Shown piece by piece: positions 38,009 to 46,644 of a DNA stretch of 64,000 nucleotides. The notes under the pieces are model-generated. The model saw nothing but the letters and a program-made list of their open reading frames with translations, made no database searches and was not told the origin of the DNA. A program made the translations under genes and the position numbers. The DNA comes from Acidobacteriota bacterium (lineage in GTDB: Bacteria; Acidobacteriota; Terriglobia; Bryobacterales; Bryobacteraceae), in contig JAFKEE010000016.1 of NCBI GenBank assembly GCA_017307505.1, positions 310,001-374,000 of the forward strand, in the 5' to 3' direction. How positions within the stretch are numbered: the first letter of the stretch is position 1; each line of letters begins with the position of its first letter.

Positions 38009-40684
38009 TCAAGGCTTTTGCTGGCGGTGCTGCTCGCGGAGCACCTCGGGGTCGTCCATTTTCGGCGCCGGCTTCGGGTCCGCCGGGTCCTTCGCATTCT
38101 CCGGGACGAAGATGTCCGGCTCCGGCCGGATGGGATCAAAACGCGAAAAGTCGGGCACGCTCGTGAAGCAGTCCGACAGGTCCGCCGCCGTCGCGTCGTA
38201 CAGGTTCAACGGCGGGATCCCCAACAAACGAAAAGTCATCTTCAGCAGCGCCGGAAAACTCGCGTTCGTCCGGGACGCATAGTTGCGCCGCGCGAACGGA
38301 CCCGCTACCAGGAACACTGTGCGGTGTGAATCCACATGATCCACCCCCCCTTGGGCGTCGTCTTCCGTGATGAACACCGTCATGCTGCGCCACCACTTCG
38401 TGCCGCTCAGGTACTCCATAATCCGGCCCAAAGCGTAATCATTGTCCGCCACGTAGGACGGGGAAAAGGGATAGCCGTCCTCCGGCCGCGGCTTGGCCAT
38501 ATGATCATTCGGCAGGTGAATGTAGATCAGCCTCGGCAGGTCTTTCCCTGTCTTTACGTACAGTTCATCGATCTCCTTGATGAACTGGTCGGCACGGAAC
38601 TGGTCCGGAATATTCGTGTTGTAGCCGGGATAGTTTCTGGACGTGTTCCGGTACAGCGGATCCGGTATCGGCATGTTGGTCAGGAAGCGCGCTCCCGTTG
38701 GCTTCTCGCCCGGGTCTTCCACATTGCCCGCCAGCTCAAACCCCTCGCCGAAATTCCGGAAGCTGATCCCGTTCCGCTCCAGATGATGCCACAACGCTCC
38801 GGCTTCCAACTGATCCTCCGGGTGGACACTCGAATTGCTGCCCGGGTTCGACAATCGCCCCGGAGCGGCCGTCGGGAACCGGAAATCCTTCGGAGCCCCG
38901 GCCAGCGTGCTCTCCACCCAGGTGTTTGGATAGGAGCCCACCAGCCAGTGATGCCCGTCGACGCTCACCTCGCTGTCCGCGTAGAAGTTATCGCTGAACG
39001 CGTACTTCGCCGCCAGCGCGTGATGGTTCGGCGTCAGATTGTAGAACTTCTTGTCCAGCCTGCTCTTCAGGGCGCCCGGCTCGGGCACAACCCAGCCCCG
39101 GCGTCCAAACCGCGCCAGCTCCGGAGCACTTCGCAGCGAGCCCGTCGAATCTTCCACGATGTCTCCAAACACTTCATCGAAGGTCCTGTTTTCCTTGACG
39201 ATGATCACCACGTGCCGGATCTCCAGCGGGGTCGGCCGTGGCTGTTCGCGGCTCGCCAGGAGGCCGTTCAGGTTCATGACCCGCTCGGTATAGATGGGCA
39301 GTACCCGGTTGAGCGGCGAGGGGTAGACGCTGATCGCGCCGGTCCGCATCTCGCCCTGGAAACTCCGCTCCATCGGGCCAGTCTTGGTGGCGTTCGGTCC
39401 TGTGCCAAGTCCTTTGGCGCTAGCCACATACATCTGGCCGCGGTCCACCTGCACGGCGGTCGGGAACCACGCCGACGGCATATGCGCCGTCACCTTCCCG
39501 GTGCCCAGGTCTACCACCCCGATCGCGTTAATGCCAGCCTCGGCCACCAGCAGGCGGCCGTTCGGAACATCCAGGGTTAATCCAACGGGCAGCACCCCGC
39601 GATACGCATCGAGGCCCGGAATGCGCAGCAGGATCTGCCCCGTCACCCGCCATGTCTGCGAATCAATGACGGTAATCGAGTCCTGATTCCCGTTCGAGAC
39701 ATAGATTGTAGTCCCGGTCATGGCGATGCCCGACGGACTCGATCCCCCTAAACTTGCCGGACCAAAGGGCTCGCCGGTGCGGATGAAGCGCTCCACTTTG
39801 GGCGCGGCCGGATCCGCTACATCCACGGCACATAAGGAGTTCGACTCCGGCGCGTTCGGATCGCCCAGTCCGGGCACCTCCACTTCGCCGGCCGCGGTTG
39901 CCCGCTTGGCGCCCTTCTCGGCTTCCGCTGAAGGGAATCCGAAGGCAGGGAACGGCAGGCCCGTCCGCGGAGCGTCTTTCGGATCCGCGCCCGGCACGGG
40001 CTTGTACTCAAACATGCCCAGGTTCGTCACGAAAACCCTGCGCTTCTCAGGAGATAACGCAATCTTGAAGGGTAACCGGCCCACCCGGACGGACGAGACC
40101 AGTTTCCGGCTGCGCGTATCGAAGATGGCAATCCGGAAGTTTGCCTGGTCCACCACGTAGAGCAGCCGCTTATCGCTGTCATACGCCAGGTCGCCGGAGT
40201 AACTGTCCTTCCAGGGACCCTGGTTCAAGTGGAGCACTTCGATGGTCCGCCCGCCGGGCACTGACACCAGCCGCACCTGGCCGGAGCCACCTTCCGAGAC
40301 ATACAGGCGGCGGTCTTCGACAAAGGCGAGGCCCATGAAAACACTGCGCCAGTCTTTGTCGTCGTCGTCGCCTTTGTCCTCTTTGCGCTGGGCGTTCACC
40401 TGGCGGACCTGCCAGGGCTCCGACGTCATGTCGAGGAAGCTGAGGGAGAAATTGCCACGGCCCCCGTTGGCCGAAACCGCGAACTTGCCATCGGGACTGA
40501 TGGCGATGCCATACGCGCCCGGACCCGTCATGAACTGCCGCCCCAGCGGAGCGATCATCCGGCCGCCGGGCAGAACGGATTCCGCCCCGGGCCTGCGCGC
40601 CGCCGGCCGGATCCCGGCTGGGGTGCGATACTCTGCCGCCCAAAGCGCCATTCCGGCGGCCGCGATCAGGATCAGGAAACGCAT
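38009..40684 (-). CDS. Secreted beta-propeller plus phosphoesterase-family protein
   Basis: An 891-aa exported protein (signal MRFLILIAAAGMALWAAE). The N-terminal half (about 50-440) consists of YncE-like beta-propeller repeats, seen in YVSEGGSGQVRLVSV, LYVVDQANFRIAIFDT and TIYVSNGNQDSITVID. The C-terminal part (about 490-850) is a phosphoesterase (alkaline-phosphatase-superfamily, phospholipase C/acid phosphatase-like) domain beginning HVVIIVKENRTFDEVFGDI, with DNFYADSEVSVDGH, YIHLPNDHM and TEDDAQGGVDHVDSHR as probable metal-site segments. The substrate is unknown; phosphate scavenging or phospholipid cleavage are possible. It is divergent from the NIPSNAP gene. Confidence 0.83.
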   Translation of the reverse strand: MRFLILIAAAGMALWAAEYRTPAGIRPAARRPGAESVLPGGRMIAPLGRQFMTGPGAYGIAISPDGKFAVSANGGRGNFSLSFLDMTSEPWQVRQVNAQRKEDKGDDDDKDWRSVFMGLAFVEDRRLYVSEGGSGQVRLVSVPGGRTIEVLHLNQGPWKDSYSGDLAYDSDKRLLYVVDQANFRIAIFDTRSRKLVSSVRVGRLPFKIALSPEKRRVFVTNLGMFEYKPVPGADPKDAPRTGLPFPAFGFPSAEAEKGAKRATAAGEVEVPGLGDPNAPESNSLCAVDVADPAAPKVERFIRTGEPFGPASLGGSSPSGIAMTGTTIYVSNGNQDSITVIDSQTWRVTGQILLRIPGLDAYRGVLPVGLTLDVPNGRLLVAEAGINAIGVVDLGTGKVTAHMPSAWFPTAVQVDRGQMYVASAKGLGTGPNATKTGPMERSFQGEMRTGAISVYPSPLNRVLPIYTERVMNLNGLLASREQPRPTPLEIRHVVIIVKENRTFDEVFGDIVEDSTGSLRSAPELARFGRRGWVVPEPGALKSRLDKKFYNLTPNHHALAAKYAFSDNFYADSEVSVDGHHWLVGSYPNTWVESTLAGAPKDFRFPTAAPGRLSNPGSNSSVHPEDQLEAGALWHHLERNGISFRNFGEGFELAGNVEDPGEKPTGARFLTNMPIPDPLYRNTSRNYPGYNTNIPDQFRADQFIKEIDELYVKTGKDLPRLIYIHLPNDHMAKPRPEDGYPFSPSYVADNDYALGRIMEYLSGTKWWRSMTVFITEDDAQGGVDHVDSHRTVFLVAGPFARRNYASRTNASFPALLKMTFRLLGIPPLNLYDATAADLSDCFTSVPDFSRFDPIRPEPDIFVPENAKDPADPKPAPKMDDPEVLREQHRQQKP

Positions 40685-40724
40685 CAGGTACTCTTCTGAT
40701 AGCCTGTCAAAGCAAGGAGGCGTT

Positions 40725-41489
40725 GTGCAACGCCGAACGTTTATTCAGTCCATGGGAGTCGCTGCCATGCTGCCAGCCGAAGGCAAAGAATCCGCACCCC
40801 ATTACTATCTGCTCGAACAGTACTACCTCAAGAATGGCACGCAAGCCGCAAGGATTGCCGATTACTTCAAGAACGGCCCGATCGAGGCTGCGGCCCGCTT
40901 AGGCGTACCCGGGCCGCGCTTCGTTCTGGAGGCCGTCGCCGCTCCGCATATGCCGCAGATCGCCTGTATCAGCGCCTACGCGTCGATCGAGGAGATGCGG
41001 GCCAGCCGCAAGAAGCTGAGCGCCGATTCAAAGTTCCAAGCCGCGCTTTCTCAATGGGAAGCGGGCGAGGAGCCGCCCTACGAGAGCTACTCCGAAGTGC
41101 TGCTGGAAGCCGCCCCGTATGCTCCGCCGCTGGAGGCGACCACGCCGGGCAAGCCGCGCATCTTCGAGCTGCGCCTCTACCACTCGCCCACCGAGAAGCA
41201 GTTGAAAGCACTGCACGAGCGCTTTGCCGGCCCCGAGATCAAGATCTTCCACCGCAACGGAATCCATCCGGTGCTGTACAGTTCCACGCTGATCGGGCCC
41301 AGCAAGCCGAACCTCGTCTACCTGACGCCGTTTGACGACCTCGCCGCCCGGGAAAAGGCGTGGGCCGCCTTTGGAGCCGATCCGGATTGGATCAAGACCC
41401 GCGCCGAATCCATCGCAAAGTCCGGCCAGATCTCCAGCATCATGCAGATCTCGCTCTACAAAAGCACGGCCTACTCGCCGGTGCGCTGA
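40725..41489 (+). CDS. NIPSNAP-family protein, twin-arginine exported
   Basis: A 254-aa protein with duplicated dimeric alpha/beta-barrel (NIPSNAP) halves: HYYLLEQYYLKNGTQAARI in the first and IFELRLYHSPTEKQLKALHE in the second. The N-terminus QRRTFIQSMGVAAM is a twin-arginine signal core. GTG 40725 is chosen since AGGAGG lies 4 nt upstream. Function is unknown in bacteria. The gene is divergent from the phosphoesterase gene (40 bp) and its last 19 bp overlap the convergent glycosyltransferase gene. Confidence 0.82.
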   Translation: MQRRTFIQSMGVAAMLPAEGKESAPHYYLLEQYYLKNGTQAARIADYFKNGPIEAAARLGVPGPRFVLEAVAAPHMPQIACISAYASIEEMRASRKKLSADSKFQAALSQWEAGEEPPYESYSEVLLEAAPYAPPLEATTPGKPRIFELRLYHSPTEKQLKALHERFAGPEIKIFHRNGIHPVLYSSTLIGPSKPNLVYLTPFDDLAAREKAWAAFGADPDWIKTRAESIAKSGQISSIMQISLYKSTAYSPVR

Positions 41490-42856
41490 AGCCGCCACAA
41501 CCGGTAGCCGGTCGTCTGGGCTTCCAGACGGTAATCTTTCATGAGGTCCTTCAGAACGACGCGCACATCCAGCGCGCCGTTGTAAGGACCCAGCCCGTCC
41601 GCAATCCAGGTGGGCCGAGGGCTTCGCATCAACATATCGCGATTTGTCGATGCGACTTGGGGAAAACTGACCTTAGCGCTGATCAGATGCCGGTCCGCGA
41701 TGACTCCGTTTAGCGGCTGGGAGTCCAAAAACCGGGTCCCGGCCGGCAATCCGCTGAGTGGAAAGAGATCCGGGCGGTAGCCGTAAACCAGCAGCGTATC
41801 GCCCGGTGCGGCCTTTGCTTTCAGAGTGTTGGCTGCCTCCTGGGAGCTGCGGAAGAGAAGCAGGTCGCCCCACGGCTTGTCCTGGGCCAACGCCACATAC
41901 CGCGGTCCGAACCGCACAACCGGCAAAAACAGCAGGAATGCGGCCAGGATCGCAAACCGCCGCGGCAGAAGCGTGAATCCACGGGCGGCAAGCAGCACAA
42001 ACACCGGCAAAAGGTGGAAGTAATAGCGCGGGAAAAATCGCAGTCCGAGGAACACCCCGCCGACCGAAACGACCAGCCAGACCGCCCATCGCCAGTCCTC
42101 TTCCTTCCAGGCAGTGATGCAGGTGGCGACCACCAGGGCGATGTGGAATCCGGCCCAATTCAGAGTTCTCCGCGCTCCTTCCAGCATCGGGTGGGGGATA
42201 TTGGTGTCTCGCGAATAGACGGCGCCCCAGGCCCAGACCTCTTGCCAGTAGTCCAGGAGGGAGCCTCGTAAACCCATCCAGGCCAAGGAGATAAGCACGG
42301 GTCCGGCAAAACCGGCGAGCAGCTCCAAGCGTTTCGGCCAGCTCCAGGCGAGACACACGAGCAGGATCAACAATCCCTTTGCATTGAATAGGATAGAGAT
42401 ACCGGCGACGGCACCGGCCCAAAGGGGAAAACCGGCCGCGGCGAGGGCAATCGCACCCATGTGGAGCGGCACGGTGAGCAGGTCCGGCGTGAGGGCCATC
42501 ACGGCGGAAGCCGTGTCGAATGTGAGGAATACGGCCATCAGGCCGGCGGCCCAGAGTTCCGTCTTCTCGCCCCAGAGCACCCGCGCCGAGCGCGAAGCGA
42601 CCCAGCAGGTAAAGATTGCGAAGAGAGAGCCGGCCACGCGCAGGCCCCAGCCGATCTGGGCGCCCCACAGGATGTAAATCCCGGCAAAGAAAGGTGGTTT
42701 ATCGAACCAGATATCGCGATAGAGGACCTTGCCCCGCAGCAACTCCGCAGCGGCCGCGGTGGGGTAGGCCTCTTCCACCCAAAGTACATGGAGATGGCAG
42801 AAGCGCGCGGCCACCAGCAACAGGACTATCCCGATCCAGATCGCGCGCTTGAGCAT
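41471..42856 (-). CDS. GT-C family glycosyltransferase (GT39/ArnT-like membrane protein)
   Basis: A 461-aa polytopic membrane protein. The catalytic loop 1 has VLWVEEAYPTAAAAELLRG (Glu-Glu in place of the usual Asp-Glu), followed by YRDIWFDKPPFFAGIYIL, typical of PMT_2/ArnT-like enzymes that take sugars from polyprenyl phosphates. About ten hydrophobic segments follow up to residue 340, then a soluble C-terminal domain. ATG 42856 is preferred to the GTG at 42892 because it places the first helix at the N-terminus. The acceptor is unknown; proteins or lipid-linked glycans are usual. It is divergent from the ECF sigma gene (80 bp). Confidence 0.8.
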   Translation of the reverse strand: MLKRAIWIGIVLLLVAARFCHLHVLWVEEAYPTAAAAELLRGKVLYRDIWFDKPPFFAGIYILWGAQIGWGLRVAGSLFAIFTCWVASRSARVLWGEKTELWAAGLMAVFLTFDTASAVMALTPDLLTVPLHMGAIALAAAGFPLWAGAVAGISILFNAKGLLILLVCLAWSWPKRLELLAGFAGPVLISLAWMGLRGSLLDYWQEVWAWGAVYSRDTNIPHPMLEGARRTLNWAGFHIALVVATCITAWKEEDWRWAVWLVVSVGGVFLGLRFFPRYYFHLLPVFVLLAARGFTLLPRRFAILAAFLLFLPVVRFGPRYVALAQDKPWGDLLLFRSSQEAANTLKAKAAPGDTLLVYGYRPDLFPLSGLPAGTRFLDSQPLNGVIADRHLISAKVSFPQVASTNRDMLMRSPRPTWIADGLGPYNGALDVRVVLKDLMKDYRLEAQTTGYRLWRLQRTGE

Positions 42857-42936
42857 ACGTAGATTGTGGCGCAAGCTGTCCGGGGTTCGCACGATTCTGT
42901 TTCTTAATCGGGAGTTTCAGATACGATATTCGACAG

Positions 42937-43467
42937 ATGCCCGACTCGAGCCCCTCTCTCGACGAGCTGATGCAGTCCGTTTACGCGGAGATGAAACGGC
43001 TGGCCGCCGCGCAGATGTATGGCGAGCGGCGGGACCACACGCTGCAGCCGACCGCTCTCGTGCATGAGGTTTATCTGCGGCTGGCCGGGCAGCATCACAT
43101 CGACTGGCGGAACCGGGCACAACTCTTGGGACTCGCGGCCCAGATGATGCGGCGCATTCTGCTGGACCACGCGGCCAGCCATAGCGCGGCCAAGCGCTGG
43201 GGCGGGCTGATCCGGGTGCCTATCGACGATGACCATGCCTTCCTGCGCGGGCCGGAGGTGCAGATCCTGGATCTCGACCGGGCCCTGCGGCGGCTGGCCG
43301 AGATCGACCCGCAACAGGCGCTGGTGGTGGAGTTGCGCTTCTTTGGCGGGCTGACGGCCGAGGAGGCAGCGGAGTCGATGGGGATCTCGGTGGCGACCAT
43401 CCACCGCGAATGGGCGACCGCCCGGCTGTGGCTATTGCGGCACATCAGCGAGGCGCAGCAAACATGA
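42937..43467 (+). CDS. ECF-type sigma factor (TIGR02999-like)
   Basis: A 176-aa extracytoplasmic-function-type sigma factor. Region 2 reads SVYAEMKRLAAAQM, TLQPTALVHEVYLRL and NRAQLLGLAAQMMRRILLDH, and region 4 has ALVVELRFFGGLTAEEAAES with MGISVATIHREWATARLWL. The TALVHE and MRRILVDHAR-like segments mark the subgroup found in Acidobacteria and Planctomycetes beside Ser/Thr kinases. The downstream kinase gene begins inside its stop codon (ATGA), so regulation by that kinase rather than by an anti-sigma factor is likely, as proposed for this class. Confidence 0.9.
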   Translation: MPDSSPSLDELMQSVYAEMKRLAAAQMYGERRDHTLQPTALVHEVYLRLAGQHHIDWRNRAQLLGLAAQMMRRILLDHAASHSAAKRWGGLIRVPIDDDHAFLRGPEVQILDLDRALRRLAEIDPQQALVVELRFFGGLTAEEAAESMGISVATIHREWATARLWLLRHISEAQQT

Positions 43468-45902
43468 TGGACCAGCGCTGGCGCCAGATCAAAGACATCC
43501 TGGCAGCCGTGCTCGAGCTCGAGCCGGACCGGCGCGCCGGCTACCTGGAGGAAGCCTGCCGTGGCGACGAGGCGCTGAGGGCCGAGGTCGACGCGTATCT
43601 GCAGTATGAGCCGGAGGCCTCGGAGCGGCTGCCTGTGACGAGGTGGTCGGATGCGGACCTGAACCCGGAAACCGTGCCTGAGCACGTGCCGGAACGTTTG
43701 GGGCCTTACCGGATTCTGCGCGCCTTGGGCGAAGGCGGAATGGGCATCGTCTATCTGGCGGAGCGCGACGATGGGGCGTACCGGCAGCAGGTGGCGGTGA
43801 AGATCATGCGTTCCGGCGCGGGCTCCGGGCGTCTGGCGGAGCTGTTCCGGCGGGAGCGGCAGATCCTGGCCGGGCTGCGGCATCCGGGCATTGCCGCACT
43901 GATGGATGGGGGCGCCACGGCGGACGGGCGGCTCTACTATGTGCTCGAGTATGTACAGGGCCGGCCGCTGATCGACTTCTGCGGCTCGCATCACTTCACC
44001 CTCGCCGAGCGGTTGAGACTGTTCACGCGAATCTGCGATGCGGTGGCCCATGCGCATCGCAACCTGGTGATCCACCGTGACATCAAGCCGGCAAACATCC
44101 TGGTGACGGAGGCGGGCACGCCGAAGCTGCTCGACTTCGGGCTGGCCAAGGTCTTTGACGAGGCGGCCGGGGCGGCCATCACGCAGACCACGGCTACGAT
44201 GCTGACGCCGGCATATGCGAGTCCTGAGCAGGTGCGGGGCGAGCCGCTTTCCACCGCCACGGATATCTATTCGCTGGGTGTGGTGCTGTATGAGCTGCTG
44301 GCGGGCCAGGGCCCTTATGCGACCGCCGATACTTCACCGCTGGAGACGTATCGCGCCGTGTGCGAAGTGGAACCGAAGCCGCTCAGCCAACTGGTGAAGG
44401 TGCCGCAAGAACTGGACGACATCGTGATGATGGCGCTGCGGAAGGAGCCGGAGCGGCGTTATGCCACGGTGGACGAGTTCCGGCAGGACATCGAGAACTA
44501 TCTGCAGCGCCGGCCGGTGCGGGCTTCGCGCGGTACGTTCACCTACAACGCGGCGAAGTTTGTGCGGCGGCATCGTTGGGGCGTGGCGGTGTCGGCGGCC
44601 GCGGTGCTGGGCGTCTCGTTCTTCCTCGCGGCCATCCTGTGGCAGTGGCGCCAGAGCGAGCTGCGGTTTCAGCAGGCGCGCGGGATGGCGCGGACAGTGA
44701 TCTATGAGCTGCATGATGCGATTGCCGACCTGCCGGGCTCGACGCCGGCGCGGAAGCTGCTGGTGGAGCGGGCCCTGCAATACCTGAGCGAGCTGGAAGC
44801 GACGGGCGGAAAGAACCGGGCGCTGCAGCTGGAGATCGCCGCGGCCTACCTCAAAATCGGCGACGTGCAGGGCCACCAGAGCCGGGCGAACCTGGGTGAT
44901 CTGGAAGGCGCGCTGGACAGTTTCCGGCACGCGCGCAAGCTGCTGCTGGCGTATCCCGGCTCCGATGCGCGTAACGACGAAGCGCAGCGTCTGCTGGTGG
45001 ACGTGGACACGGGTCTCACCGACATCTACGAGACGCAAGGCGACGCCGCGGGCTGGAACTCAGTTCGTCCCGAACTGATGGAACTGATGCGCGCGCGGGC
45101 CACGCGCTTTCCGGACCAGCCCGAACTGGATGCGGTCTACAGAGCCCGGCTGGCGCACAATGCGGGCTTGAGCGGGAAAGCCAGGGAGGCAATTCCGCTG
45201 TGGCAGGCGGCGATTGGGGCGTATACCAAACTGCTGGCGAAGAACCCGTCGGATGCCGAGGTGGTGCGGGCGCTGGCCCGCTGCCACAGCAGCCTGGCCG
45301 GGGCCAGCCAGGCGGTGGGCGACCTGGGCTCCGCTTTGCGTCATTTCCTGCAAGCCGAGCAGTTGCAGAAGCGGCTGGTGGAGGCGGCACCGCGCAACAC
45401 GCGGGCGCGGATGGAGCTTTCGTTCGTGCTGGTGGAGATGGGCTGGATACACCATCTGCTGAAGGACGACCGGTCGGCTGTAGCGGATTATCAGCGGACT
45501 TTCACCCTTCAGGAAGAACTCGCGGCCGAGGATCCTTCGGACTTCCGGGCAAGGATCGAACTGGCGAAGCTGATGATCACAGCGGCTCCGGCGTATCTGG
45601 AGGCGGGGAACGGGCAGCGGGCGATTGAGTTGCTGACGGAGTCGCGGCGGCGCCTGCTGGCCGAGTTGAAACAGGCTCCGGACAATCACGATCTGCGGCT
45701 GCATGCGGGATGGGCGGCGCTCAATCTGGGAGACGTGCAGGCGCGGCAGGGTCATTGGACAGCCGCTCTGCAGGCTTACACGCTGGCCGAAGCCGACCTG
45801 CGGACCTTGCCGGTGACCAACCGGCTGCCGGGCGACTTCGATCCGGCCCGGATGCGCCGGGAAGCGGCGGCAGGAATGGCCCGCTGCCGGGCTCGGATTT
45901 AG
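43464..45902 (+). CDS. Transmembrane Ser/Thr protein kinase with C-terminal helical (TPR-like) repeats
   Basis: An 812-aa Hanks-type kinase. The kinase domain (about 80-350) has the glycine loop GEGGMGIVY, VAVKIM (Lys), HRDIKPANI (catalytic loop) and DFGLAK (Mg loop), with YASPEQVRGE as the activation-segment end. One membrane helix follows (VAVSAAAVLGVSFFLAAILW, about 375-395). The remaining 400 residues form alpha-helical repeats of TPR character, probably periplasmic. The N-terminal 75 residues are acidic and helical. It is translationally coupled to the ECF sigma gene, its probable client. Confidence 0.9.
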   Translation: MMDQRWRQIKDILAAVLELEPDRRAGYLEEACRGDEALRAEVDAYLQYEPEASERLPVTRWSDADLNPETVPEHVPERLGPYRILRALGEGGMGIVYLAERDDGAYRQQVAVKIMRSGAGSGRLAELFRRERQILAGLRHPGIAALMDGGATADGRLYYVLEYVQGRPLIDFCGSHHFTLAERLRLFTRICDAVAHAHRNLVIHRDIKPANILVTEAGTPKLLDFGLAKVFDEAAGAAITQTTATMLTPAYASPEQVRGEPLSTATDIYSLGVVLYELLAGQGPYATADTSPLETYRAVCEVEPKPLSQLVKVPQELDDIVMMALRKEPERRYATVDEFRQDIENYLQRRPVRASRGTFTYNAAKFVRRHRWGVAVSAAAVLGVSFFLAAILWQWRQSELRFQQARGMARTVIYELHDAIADLPGSTPARKLLVERALQYLSELEATGGKNRALQLEIAAAYLKIGDVQGHQSRANLGDLEGALDSFRHARKLLLAYPGSDARNDEAQRLLVDVDTGLTDIYETQGDAAGWNSVRPELMELMRARATRFPDQPELDAVYRARLAHNAGLSGKAREAIPLWQAAIGAYTKLLAKNPSDAEVVRALARCHSSLAGASQAVGDLGSALRHFLQAEQLQKRLVEAAPRNTRARMELSFVLVEMGWIHHLLKDDRSAVADYQRTFTLQEELAAEDPSDFRARIELAKLMITAAPAYLEAGNGQRAIELLTESRRRLLAELKQAPDNHDLRLHAGWAALNLGDVQARQGHWTAALQAYTLAEADLRTLPVTNRLPGDFDPARMRREAAAGMARCRARI

Positions 45903-45925
45903 GCGGAGCCGGGTTACACTGCTGC

Positions 45926-46300
45926 ATGTTCTCTGGAGCCCATGTTCTCTTTTTCAGCCGCGACGCCGAGGCGGACCGCCTGTTTCTGCGCGACACCTTG
46001 GGGATGCCTTTCGTCGACGCGGGCCACGGCTGGCTGATCTTCCAGCTGCCGCCTTCCGAAACGGCGGTGCATCCGGTGGAGGCTGAGGGCACGGCGCGCA
46101 AGGACGGAGAGCTGCTGCCGGCGGAAGTGTACCTGATGTGCGACGACCTGGAGACCACACAGGAGGCGTTGCGGGCGCGGGGTGTGGAGATGGCAGAGGT
46201 TCGGGAGGAACGGTGGGGCCGGGTCACGCGGCTGCGGCTGCCCAGCGGTGGGGCGCTGGGTTTGTATCAGCCAAAGCATGCTACGGCCTACGATCTGTGA
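45926..46300 (+). CDS. VOC-family (glyoxalase-like) protein
   Basis: A 124-aa protein with two beta-alpha-beta-beta-beta units. The first begins GAHVLFFSRDAEADRLFLRDTL with an N-terminal ligand position occupied by His, and the second EVYLMCDDLETTQEALRARG. The C-terminal RLRLPSGGALGLYQPKH resembles the last VOC strand. The substrate is unknown. ATG 45926 lies 23 bp after the kinase stop. An in-frame upstream extension overlapping the kinase gene lacks VOC sequence and was not used. Confidence 0.78.
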   Translation: MFSGAHVLFFSRDAEADRLFLRDTLGMPFVDAGHGWLIFQLPPSETAVHPVEAEGTARKDGELLPAEVYLMCDDLETTQEALRARGVEMAEVREERWGRVTRLRLPSGGALGLYQPKHATAYDL

Positions 46301-46644
46301 GCGGCGGCTGGGGCAGGTGCGGGAGGATAGGCCCCCGCTGACGGAAGTGCGCGGTTCGCAGCGGGTTGGCACCTGGCTGGAGAATCAGCGGGCTTTTAGG
46401 GTTTCAGCCGGAGCGGGGGCCGCCTGGCCTTGGGCTGATCCGGGGAAGACACTCCTGGAACTCGCGCCCGGCCCGGCAAAGCCCCCGCCGGCTGGTCCGG
46501 CATTCTCCAAGCCACGGACAGAAGACGCCTGCACAAGGCATCCACCCGGCATCCGCCCCTCCGCGGATACCTGGGTGGGTCTCCTCCGATTCAATAACCT
46601 GTCACTGTGGAACGCGGGATCGGCGGAAGAATCCTATCAGCAAT
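46301..46644. other. Convergent intergenic region without a supported gene
   Basis: These 344 bases lie between the VOC gene and the convergent second sppA. Frames crossing the region are low-complexity, Pro/Gly/Arg-rich and look like chance. No clear terminator, repeat or RNA was recognised. Confidence 0.4.

Noticed and set aside
42857-42936. DnaA-box cluster or origin sequence at the skew change
   Set aside because: The gap is AT-richer than average but no TTATNCACA-type boxes were recognised; the origin idea rests on skew only.
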